Shown here piece after piece: positions 24,601-36,700 of a stretch of 64,000 nt of DNA (within the stretch, counting starts at the first letter, position 1; each line of letters begins with the position of its first letter). Origin of the DNA: Dermatemys mawii. Lineage: Eukaryota; Chordata; Testudines; Dermatemydidae. Below the pieces are notes generated by a model, which saw nothing but the letters and a program-made list of their open reading frames with translations, was not told where the DNA came from and made no database searches. Made by a program: the position numbers and the translations under genes. The stretch is from NCBI GenBank assembly GCA_007922305.1, contig ML677334.1, positions 24,101,074 to 24,165,073 on the forward strand, read 5' to 3'.

Positions 24601-27600
24601 TGCACCTCCCCTGCCTTCCCCCTCACATGCATCACAATATTTTCTTTCAGCAACCGAAGTACCTGTTCAATAAATGAATTGTCTTCTTAATAAATGGGTT
24701 TTTTTTATTAAGTGTACATACATTATTACAGGCTACAGAAAAGCAAATGCCTGTTCCTGTTAAAAGAATGCTCCCTCCCTCCCTCCCTCCATCTGCACCT
24801 CACTTTAGAACTGGCTTTCAGCCTCAAAATGCTCCCTCAAGGCTTCCCTGATCCTAACAGCCTCGCGCTGGTCCCCTCCATGAACCCTGCTCTCTGGCTG
24901 GGCATATGTGGCCTCCAGGCGTTGAACCTCAGAGGACCATGCCTGAGTGAAGCCTTTGCCCTTCCGCTCACAAAGATTATGTAGGGCACAGCATGCGGAA
25001 ATAACCGCGGAGATACTACCCTCGGCCAAATCTAGCCTCCCATAAAGACAACGCCAGCGCGCCTTCAGACGCCCAAAAGCACACTCCACAGTCATTCGAC
25101 AACGGCTAAGCCTGTAGTTGAACCTTTCCTGACTGCTGTCCAGGCTCCCTGTGTACGGTTTCATGAGCCAGGGCATTAAAGGGTAAGCAGGGTCACCAAG
25201 AATCACTATGGGCATTTCCACTTCCCCCACGGGGATCCTCTGGTTTGGGAAAAAAGTCCCGGCTTGCAGCTTCATGAACAGGCCGGTGTTGCGGAAGATG
25301 CGTGTGTCATGCACCTTTCCAGACCAGCCAGCGTTAACGTCAGTAAAATGCCCACGGTGATCCACAAGCGCCTGGAGAACCATGGAGAAGTACCCCTTTC
25401 GGTTAACGTACTCCTCAGCTAGGTGGGCGGGCGCGAGAATGGGTATATGGGTCCCATCTATCGCCCCACCACAGTTAGGGAAACCCATTTCTTCAAAGCC
25501 AGCCACGATGTCATGCACGTTATCCAGAGTCACGATTTTTCGTAGCAGGATGCGATTGATGGCCCTGCACACTTGCATCAGCACAACTCCAACGGTCGAC
25601 TTTCCAACCCCAAACTGGTTGGCCACCGATCGGTAGCTGTCTGGGGTAGCCAGCTTCCAGATCGCGATATTCACCCGCTTCTCCACCGGGAGGGCAGCTC
25701 TCAGTCTGGTGTCCTTGCGCCGCAGGGCAGGGGCGAGTTCAGCACACAGTTCCATGAAAGTGGCTTTTCTCATTCGAAAGTTTTGCAGCCACTGCTCGTC
25801 GTCCCAGACTTGCATGACGATGCGATCCCACCACTCTGTGCTCGTTTCCCGTGCCCAGAAGCGGTGTTCAACAGCCGTGAGCATGTCCGTTAATGAGACA
25901 AGCAGCTTTGTGTCGAATGCATTCACCGCTTCGATCTCGTCTTCAGAATCATCACTGTCAACCTGCATGTCAAGGAATAACTCCACTGCACACAGAGATG
26001 TGCTGGCTACAGTCGTCAGCATGTCCCTCAGCAGTTCTGGATTCATTGCAGCACTCGACAATGGAAGACGGAGCGTGCCTTGCTGAAACCCTTGAAAGAT
26101 GGCGCCGGAGGTGGAAGGAAACACAGGGATTGCTGGGATATGCCAAAAAGCATCATGGGTAGTTCAAACAGGATATAGAATGCCCCGCAAGTGACGCCCC
26201 CCCTACCACAAGCCATTGCGCCAGATCAGGAAGAGGTGTACTGTGGGATACCTGCCCTAATGCGCTGCTCTTAATGCCGTATTAAGTGCCGCAAATGTGG
26301 CCATGCTATAGCGCTGGAGCAGCTCAGTGTGGACATACAATAGCGCTATTATTATTGCTGTATAAGGAGAGCGCTATAAGCAATAGCGCTATAATTTTGT
26401 AAGTGTAACCATACCCTAAGTTTCTAAACGGACTATAAATTGCATTCTTCAAAGAGTATACAATTTCAAAGGCACTGTGGTTACAGACAATTCTCACACT
26501 CTAAACTCTGTGGGCAAGAGTCTCACCAAGTTGTTTATGTACCAAACCCTTTAGCATGAGAATAAGCACATCAGGAGAGCTCAAACACTTGTACAAATTT
26601 ACAACCGCTTAGAAAAAACATGGAGGGAATGGGGAGAGAGTGGGGGAAACAGAAACAGCAAATTGACGGTATCTCACTGAGATGGCTTGATAAGACACCT
26701 GACAAATTTAGCAATACTTTGATTTTTAAAAAATGCGATAACTTCAAGTCAGATCCTGCAGCAAAGTCAACAAGACTATGCTTCATAGAGAGCGAGTATA
26801 TGTAATAGTAAGGATTTATAGTCTCCGACTCCTAACTTTAAACAGTATTTGTTATAATGGAATACAGAAGTAAAGGAAAAATGGTATCTCTTTGTTATGG
26901 CTGCTTTATCCCAAAAATCATTAACATTGTTTTGTACCCCCAAACATTTATTTCCCCATTTTGTGTAAACAGATGTTAAAGCAGGGCTGGGCAATCTATG
27001 GCACGGGTGCTGAAGGTGGCACACAAGCTGATTTTCAGTGGCACTCACACTGCCCGGGTCCTGGCCACAGATCTGGGGGGGCTCTGCATTTTAATTTAAT
27101 TTTAAATGAAGCTTCTTAAACATTTTATTTACTTTACATACAACAATGGTTTAGTTCTACATTAAAGACTTATAGAAAGAGACCTTCTAAAAAGGTTAAA
27201 ACGTATTACTGGCACGCAAAATCTTAAATTGGGTGAATAAATGAAGACTCGGCACACCACTTCTGAAAGGTTGCCGACCCCTGCGCTAAAGAGTATTAGA
27301 AAATAATTTCAGCTCAGTATTAAGACAAGATGGAAGTTTATTAATGGGCGTTAACCAAAATATTTACTGGAATAGGAACAATAATGATGCTGGATAAGTA
27401 GTTCAAATATTAGACCTTGAATTGGGAACTGATTTTTCCTTTTCATGAGAAGTTTTTCAGCCAGTCTTATGCTGAGAAACTGCCTGTAAGCAGAAGACCA
27501 CCTTCCCAGGTTATCAGATAGAATTCATATTAGAATAAATTATTTATTTGATCTTAACTTGTTTATTGGATTTGAACCTGATATGCTGATTGAAGCTTTT

Positions 27601-30600
27601 ATAGTTTTATTTTTGGTTAGACAGAAAATTCTATGTTAAGTTCAGAGGTAGTTTAGTGTGTGATGTATTTTCTTATTTTTAACATTATGGGTGATTAATA
27701 CAGTTCATGAACTGTGAGAGTAATCTTAAATCTATTTCTTTCTCTCAGGCAACACTGGGACGTTAAATAGAACTAATCAGACTTTTTACTGATTAGTCCC
27801 CAAATATCCTCATACAGCATAAGCACAGTTCTAATTTGCAGTGTACAAATATAAAGGTTGTTTCCATATCAGAAACAATTTTAGTAAAACTAAACTACTA
27901 ACCCATGGAGGAATTAAAAGTTCTTACTGAAAGCTCGACTGTCCTTTTTGTCCCCTAGCAGTACTGCTAAACTTCTGTTTTCTCTGGAACCCATGATTTA
28001 ACCTGTCAGCTCTTCTCTATTTTTCACCATATTCATCTACCTGCACAAAATGTACTCAAAAAAATGTCTAAAAACATGGAACTCATGACTCCCATGTCAA
28101 AAATGTAGTAGTTCATAGGTTTGGAAGAGACTTCTTGGCTCACATAGTGAGGTGATATCACACACTTCACCTGGTATATTTATGTGGCCTATTTTATAAA
28201 TTCTGATTCTGCAGAACCCAAGATTTTATTTTTGTGTCAGTTTCTAAACTTCCTGGTAGCAAAGATCATTTAACATGTTAAATGAACGTGAAAAGATACT
28301 GTATAGTTTTCACTAGTTTGCTAACAGCCTGAAAATGGCAGATGTGAGCATCACTTTTTTTCTTCACCTCATTGTAGTGTTAACTCTACAACAGTTTGAA
28401 TATTAATATTAAACAGTTTAATTACTGACTGTTAGCAAATAGGGTGATGGAAGTTATTGCCCACAGGGAATAGCAAAGTGAAGAAAAAAAGGAAAACAAA
28501 CAAAGGCACAGGGAAAGGGAGAATAATGAAACAAAAAGCAAAAACAAGAAGCATCAGCAGTGCTAAAAACAAGCAAATTTTCCCACTGAATGAGGCTAAA
28601 TGCAATAAGAAATGATTTTAGTTTTTCTTATTTATTAAAAAGTTTGATTTCTTCACAATGGTCATACTCTGCCCTTGATCTTTATAGTAACCTCCCACTG
28701 ACAGCGGGAGATCAAGTGTTTACTGGTAGTATGTAATCTGAGACAGTATTGTGTAATCAGATTCTTTTAACAAATTTCTGGGCGGAAGGAGGGAGGGAGA
28801 AGGGCAACTCCTTTGTCCTCCTACCGCCATCTTTACTCCTGCAGCCAAGATCAAAGAAAAAGAGCTGGGAGCTGTTCTCTCTTGGGGGGAGAGGAGGAAG
28901 GGCATGAAGATCAGCTCCCTTCCCAACAGGCAGAAGGGGCTGGAAATTGGAATAAAGAAAATCTTCAAGATTGCTCATGGCACACTAGCCAATACAGATC
29001 CCAACAGGTGGCCCACAAGACAGGTCCCAGGAGCAGTACTGCATTAAGCAGCCCAGCACCTTCCTCCCTGAAGTCTGAGTAGGGCAATGTCATCACAGGT
29101 ACTTCCCCACATCAAAAAAAGCAAACACCTCCCCCCACATAAAGTTTTAAAGTTCTTATCTGTCATTTTAAATTGAAATACTGATGTATGGCTATATCCA
29201 TAATGCTACAATATTCAAAACAATTTGTTCTTCGTTGTACCTAGATTTCCTCCCTATCTGTATCAGGTATGGGACAATTACCCCACTATTTGCACTTTCT
29301 ACCTTTTGAGACAGGAAATGTCTTCCATTAAATTTAAAAACATTTTTAGACATCAGTATTATTCTACATACTTTCCCCTACCAATATATGGATGGTTGAA
29401 GTCACAGCCCAGGAGAACCAACTCATTTGTTTTTACCATCTGCTCTATTTCCCTAAGCAATAACTTGTATCTTTTACTCTTGATTAGATGGTCAACTCTG
29501 GAGTAAACTCTGAATTTAAACATGCTTGATTTTCTTCATCTAGTTTTTAACTGTACTATCTCACTTATATTCTTACATCCTCTATTATTTTATAGGCAGT
29601 ACATAAATTCTTCATATGATACATAAAAGGTAACCAATCTTAATGACATGATTATACAATAGAATACTAATAGTCTATGACAGGCCTGCACAACTCTGAA
29701 AGCAGCGAGGGCCATATTACTGCAAAAATACCAGTTGCAGGACGAAAAGCCCCGCCCTCATCCACTTCCCCCCACCCCTACTCACCGGCCACGGGCTGCA
29801 CAGTGAGCCCGTGCTGGCCGCATGTGGCCCCCGGGCCGCATGTTGTGCAGGCCTGGTCTATAAGATCGCATTTTTTCATCCAGTTAATTCCAAGTCAACT
29901 GATTATCTACTGTAACATTTTTATACAATCATCCAAGATAGAGCCCCTTTCATTTGCTTATTTAATCCTCTCATTTTCATTCCTGGACATTTCTACAGAT
30001 TGCAATTAAATTTATTCTGAATCAGGGACAAGATTATTTTTCTAAAAGCAGCACATTTTGTAGTGGCATTGGCTACTCTATCTTGTTGCACTATCCCTTT
30101 TCCTCAGTGTTTTTTTTCTGAAAATAATGATCTGTACTTTCTGCTTTAGAACTTGGACTAATCCCATCCAGATTTTCCCCAAGGAAGTTAGAACCCATCT
30201 TCTGTAGCAACATTAATTCTTTATAGCACAGGAAGTATCAAAAACCAGCACCTCAGACGCTGATTTACCTCCATGATACTACTCCTTCCTTCCCATCACT
30301 ACCAGAAGGATATTGATCTTTCCCCATTCATATCTTTATGCCTTCTGACGCTGAAGTGAGCTACAACTTTTCCTAACATACGTCTAGTTACATAACATGA
30401 CCTAACCTAAAAAAGAATCCAAGAATCTCTCTCTTTCATTTCATGGACTCTGTGTAAAAATTCTGATTCTTGCTTCTTGTAAGCAGCAGTTCTCCATCCT
30501 AAATTTATTGTTCTGTTTATCATGTATCATCAAGTTTTAACATCAAATCCTGAAGCCTCAGCACTCCCTCTGTTTGTTTTCTTAAAAAAAAAAAAATTTT

Positions 30601-33600
30601 GTCACCACCTTTGTACATCCTTCTAGCATTTAGCTTATCTTCACCTGCATCTTCTTGGACAAGTATCATTTCACCGTTATCAAGATCAAGGTTTTGTCTT
30701 AATTCTTTGGTACTAAGTTCTTCCAGTTTTATCCATTTGTTTCCTCCTCCAATTCTGTGAATGGTAATGGCACAAACTTTTGCCACCAAGCTAGGATAGT
30801 CAGGAAATAAAAGGTACACATAGTGTCCTTATATTACATTATATAAAGGACATTTTTCAATCTATTTATCCAAAAACTACAGGTATGACATTCCCTTTGC
30901 CTGTTCCACAGCTAAATACTACTTTAAATAGGGAGCCACATTTAAAGGCAAATTAAATCTGAAAAACTTGCACAAAACTCTGCCTTTTTATCAATGTTAA
31001 TTACAGAATGGAAAAAGTAGTGTTTCTACTTAGCTAGCAATCTTCGAAAGCAAGAAATGTTTATTATTCACATGCATTAATAATTATGACTGTTATAACA
31101 GAAAAGTAATTAAATATTACTTACTATGATGTGATGTAGCCCATAGTACATTAAAATATCTGCTAAAGTAAAGTTGTTTCTGGCAAGGTAGACTTTGTCT
31201 TCAAGGTATAAGTTAAGATCCTAAAAGAAAAAAACAATTACAAAAATCAATACCAGTTGGACAAAACATTAATGCAACTAATGATATACCCTCTCCTAAA
31301 AATTAGGATGCTTGAAAAATTGCCTCAAGACAATTTATATCAGTTAATATAATTATCAGCTAGTCACAATAGCTGAAATGGTCTTATTCTCAGACAGAAA
31401 ATACTTTGTTAAGAAGAGCTGAAATTGAAAAGTGATTCAGTGAAGCCCAGCTAATCTGAAATATTAAAAAAAAAAACCTAAAAAGCTCCAAATGAACATG
31501 TACAGTTAAAGGATCCAGCTAGTTCCCCCACAAAATATAATTCCTCTTATCACTAATCACTCACTCCACTTGCATCATCCATCCAATTTTAACTTTCTTT
31601 GTTCTGTAATGGAAATATGCCACTTATTGCATATTTTATTAATTTTATACCTATTGTTTGTAAAATGCACAAAGACTGTGAAAGAAATTTAACTCCGAAG
31701 TGACAATGAGTCCTGTGGCACCTTAAAGACTAACTAAAGTATTAGAGCATAAGCTTTCGTGGGCTAATACCCACTTCGTCGGATGCATCCGACGAAATGG
31801 GTATTAGCCCACGAAAGCTTATGCTCTAATACTTTAGTCTTTAAGGTGCCACAGGACTCTGTCACTTCTGCAATTCCAGACTAACATGGCTACTCCTCTG
31901 ATTCTTAACTCCGCAGTATAATCAATCATGTATGAATTCTGTAAATTCTCAACGCAATTGAGAGCAGAAGAATAGTTTTAAGATAATAATTCGGAATTCT
32001 TAATCCAACTACTCATTATTAAATTAACTGATTACTTTTTCTAGGTTTATGGGACGAGAGAGAGACCTTGTTATGTTTTTAACTTTACAAATAAATTGAG
32101 TAGACTTTTTGCAGTAAGTAATGAAGAATTACATGGCAATGCAGAAATGGTTGGATCCTTTAAAGTTCATTTACAGACTAACATTTGGGTTTATTTTAAA
32201 AGTATAAAAATTTTGTGAAGACAGCATAGGTTTTTTGGATGCTAGACTCCACTGAAATGCACTTTCAGATTTATCTTTTTTTTTGTTTGGGAATCTCCCA
32301 GATTATTAGTGATTGTTAACATTTTAAATGGAGTGGATACACAGAACCCATAAAAGGAGAGCTCTGCTTCAATATTTTATGAAGCTCACAAAAGTGTTTC
32401 CTCGCTCCCACAGATTTTAGTAAGTCCATATGAGGGGTTGTGAGAATGAGTACTGAGTGGAGGAGTTATACCTGGTTGGGATTTGGGGATAGCGAATAGA
32501 GGATGGGGAAATTTATTCACAGTGAAAAAGTATCCAAAGCTTAATATACATAAAAAAACCTTGCTTTTCTTTGTCCTTTTCCATACCTCCCAGCCCCCTG
32601 AACTTCAACCCTTTCATGCCTCTCGTATCCCTTCCTGTTCTCTGCATTCTTCCCATGTCCCACCAGTCTTCTGCTCCCCTCCTCCCCTGAATCCAATTCC
32701 CCACCCCACTACACAAGACAAGAAAAGCCAAATAGCAAACAAGAGATGGAACGGGGTGGAGGAACAAACTGAACAGTCCTTAAATTACAATAGGTCTCTT
32801 CCAAATACTATAGTAAAATGCTCAGTTCTTCCAGTCTCAAGAGGAACTGCAGCTTTCTGACCTTGATCCTCTGCTAGATTGAGGGAGGGAGGGAGAGAGT
32901 GAAGACGTGTAAACGTCTTCCTCTCCTCAATATATTTCTTCCAGTCTTCCTGTGTTATCTCCCTCTAGACCCATGCTAAAGAGAAACTGATTGATTTTCA
33001 TTGGGTGGTAACCGTTAAAACATTGTTTTGCAATTAAAGTACAGCCTTTACACTAAATTTGCTGCTGCTTCTTAATAACCAGGATATACTACATTTATAC
33101 ACATATAAGTATATAGCTTAACCCACATTTACTCCGATTAATTTTCGCTTTTTTATTATGTTAGAAAATGGAGAATGATGCATTTCTTATTTACTAAATG
33201 GTTAACTTTTTACTTGCGTTGTGTGTCAAGCTCTTTTGATAGAAATTAAAATTCAATTAAAATGCACATAGCATTTTATTAAATTATGCAGCCTTAAATG
33301 TGCTGGATTCATAAGAAAAACAGAATGGATCAAAACTGAATTAGTAATACTTTAGCTATAGTTGCTGATTTAAGATGACTGTTTCTGGTCACCATGTCCT
33401 TCAAGATTTTAGAACTAACAGATCTCATCCTTTCACACTTAGTTTCTATTAATAAATTGGAAAGGAAAAGCAAGCTTTCCTGCTTTTTCAACACCCAGTT
33501 AGTTGGTTTCTGAATGAACCAGTCACTGAACTGAATTAGCTGAATATTTTCTTCATTTCAGTTTATTCTCTCTATCTGCAAGAGAGGGCTACTGATGTTG

Positions 33601-33708
33601 AAAAGCTAGTGTGGAACTTCAGTAAATCCCCTTTTCCAGTGCTTAACCAGTGATTTTCACCAGTTCAGGGACATGACTTTCTTTAAAGCTTGGTAACAAG
33701 CATGTTCT

Positions 33709-33759
<51 letters not shown>

Positions 33760-36700
33760 GTTATATTATTATATATATACACATATATACACACACACAC
33801 AAATTTGTATTGAATTGAAATGATTTGAACCGATAGTAAGGTTAGGCCTTGACATAGGTTGTCATAATTTCAAATACAGGTTTAAATAAAATTTTAAAAA
33901 TCCATTAAAAACAATAATTGATTTTTATCCAACCTGTGTACTTCCCCATAACTTTTAGGGTTATCCTTCACAGAAATGTTAGTTGTCATATGGTTCCCTT
34001 TCTCCCTATGAATATGTTAATACTGCACACTGATTACACATCCATCCAAGTATTCAGATTACATATTAATTGTCTTGGGATTTATTTATTTTTTTTACGT
34101 TAAGCAGCTGGACTCATTGCAGCAATCTCTCTAAAATGTTAGAGATTTTGGTAAAGAATTTTGCCACAGCGTGGCTCTGGATAAGAAGATGATGTGCAAT
34201 TGTGGTTGGACCCGTATAGAACAGAAAGTTCTGATTGTTTCAGAGCTTGTAAATAGTCCAAAATAGTGGAAACAGAAGCTTCCAAGGAAGACAGGTGATG
34301 CTGTACTATCCAAATAGAAAATCTTTTCCATTTTGCTGCATAAAAAGTTAGAAGAACTTTGCTATGTACCAAGATGTTCTGGACTTCAGCTAAAGAGGTT
34401 CTTTTGGTGGTATTTAATAAGCCAGAATCCAGGCTGTCAGATGTAAAGATTCTGGATTTGGGCATTAGACTTCAGTTTTGTGAAACTATGTCAAAGAGAT
34501 CAAGTAATGTGATAGGACACTGAGCTGACAGATTTACCAGGTCTGTTTACCAGAACAGCTGGGCCAATCTAGGTCAATCACTTAGGATGAATCTTGTCTG
34601 AGTTTCCTTTGGACCCATGGTATTAAGGTGATTGGCAGTAGGCATACATCAGTTGCAGTATTCACAAGATGAGGAAGGCATCCAATACTCCCTCCCCTCC
34701 AGTACAGAATATAGGGCATTCCTTGTTCTGCACTGTGGAACGTAGGTCTATTTATGGACACAGACAACCTTCCAAAATATGTTCCACAGGATTGAGTCTT
34801 TTATAGTCCACTCATGGCTGTCTGAGAATTGTCTGCTGAACTGATGATCAGTGATGGCATTTTGCAAGCCCAGAAGATGCAGCGCCACTGGTGCGATATG
34901 ACAAATACAGCAATCCCAGAGGTTACAGCTTCTTGGCAAAGCGGAGGTGACCATATACCTCTCTCCCAGTTATCACCACGCATGGCTCGTGTATTGTCTC
35001 AGTCATCATTTGGATCATAGATCCTTGTAACATGGGTAGAAATGCCACGCTGGACATGGCTCTAGGTTCCAGGACATTTATGTTGATCATCTTGTTAGAA
35101 TACCTTTTGCTACACCATTGCCTATTTCACAGATGAAGCAGATCCTTCCATTAATCTAAGGAGGAGAGGACTTCTTCTGGGAGCTTCACTTTCATGCCCA
35201 TGTGGTGACTGCTTGGTAGATATACTGATTTCAACCATCCTTACATGAAGCACATGTGAAGTCTGGCATACCAAGTGAGACAGGTGCAACAGACCATGTG
35301 ACACAGGAACCTGAGATATGCTCTTATGGACATCATTAGGTTAACATGCTGATGATCAAGGACTCTCACTTGGTCTGGTACCTCTCCTGTGATGGACAGA
35401 TTTGAGGTCAGCAAGATCTTAACACATTTCCTATTAATTCTATAATCTGAATCAGTAAAAGTGTGGATTATTTTCCTGTTGATCTTGATCCCCAGCATAG
35501 TGAAGAGCTGTTTGGTTCACGACTCTCAACCTTCTGGACACAGATCAATTCACTGAATCAATCTTGAGGATCTAATGAAGGATAATTGAGGCCAGAGTTA
35601 CCACCCTGAACCTGAAATAATAGATCTATCTTCTGAGACATCTCTAGTCTAGAACAGGAGACCAGCTATCTTTCTTCTTTGGGATTATGAAGTAATGGGA
35701 TAGTATCCCTTACATCTGATGAGAGGGATTCCTGAAAAAGGAATGGGGAAGGAGGGTAGAGGAGGGAGTGATCAAAATTGGACAGAATACCCTTAGTTTC
35801 AAGGACGAATTTGTCTGAGGGATCTGAATCCAGGTCTTCCAAAAATAAAAAGGTAGCTGCCAAGAGAGCAGGAGAAAGGAGTACACATCCTGAAACTGTT
35901 CTGATCAGATCTTGAAGGTTTCTCAAACTTGCTGACAGGAGGAAAACACAAGGCATACAGCAGGAGAAGGAAAAGGCAGCTCAGGATCTCTCGCACTGGA
36001 ACTTCAGTTTCTTCCTTGGAGGGGTTCCAACATTCTCTGCAGATCGCAGTAATTAGTTGAGGCCTCTGGTCTGGTGAAACCTTGGGCTCTGGTCTGTTTC
36101 CTCATTGGGGCTGGTATGAATATGATGAGGGTGGATAGTGGTGTTCAACTCCTTCAACAAATGCAGTTCACAGTCTTCAGTTGTTGTTTAGACCTTCTTG
36201 CACATTCCCTAAGACTGGAGTCATGAAGCCCTGCACTGTTCCCTCTAAGCTGTGCACTTGCACACAGATCTTAAACTCTGTGCACACGGTGAAACACCGT
36301 GCACACAAAAATTTGCACAGAAGCATAAAAATGTGTACAGAATACATTTTTTGCGCACACGGCCTGTCCAAAATTAGAGGGAACATTGCCCTACATCCTA
36401 GGTGACAGTCATACAAGGGCATGATAATTTGAAATACGCATTTGAAGACTTGCAGATTGGCCAAAAAAAAAAAAAAATCTACTAAATTAACTTTAAGGTC
36501 CTTCTTCCTTTGTGTCATCAGAAATGACCAGGCAGTAGAGAAGCAAATGCAAGGGCAGAGGGAAAGGAACAGAACATACGTGAAGAAGAGATAAACTGAA
36601 GAGCAAAAGGAGATTTTGAAAGAAGTAAATTGCACCAAGACAAACATTAATATTAAAGATAAAAGAATGTGTATTTTTTTCTAACCTCTCCATATACACA

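Larger units (their letters stand above)
22058..26416. mobile_element. 4.36-kb PIF/Harbinger transposon, apparently complete
   Basis: The terminal inverted repeats are GGCCATGGTTACACT (left) and GGGTATGGTTACACT (right, inverted). The flanks are TAG (22055-22057) and TAA (26417-26419), one substitution from the TWA duplication usual for PIF/Harbinger. It carries the two genes typical of the superfamily in convergent order: a Myb/SANT-like protein (plus, 22526-24579, one intron) and a DDE transposase (minus, 26046-24805). Both frames are intact, which suggests a young or recently active copy. Subterminal regions are rich in AGCGCT palindromes. It splits the decayed gene noted at 20.6-26.8 kb. 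Confidence 0.9.
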
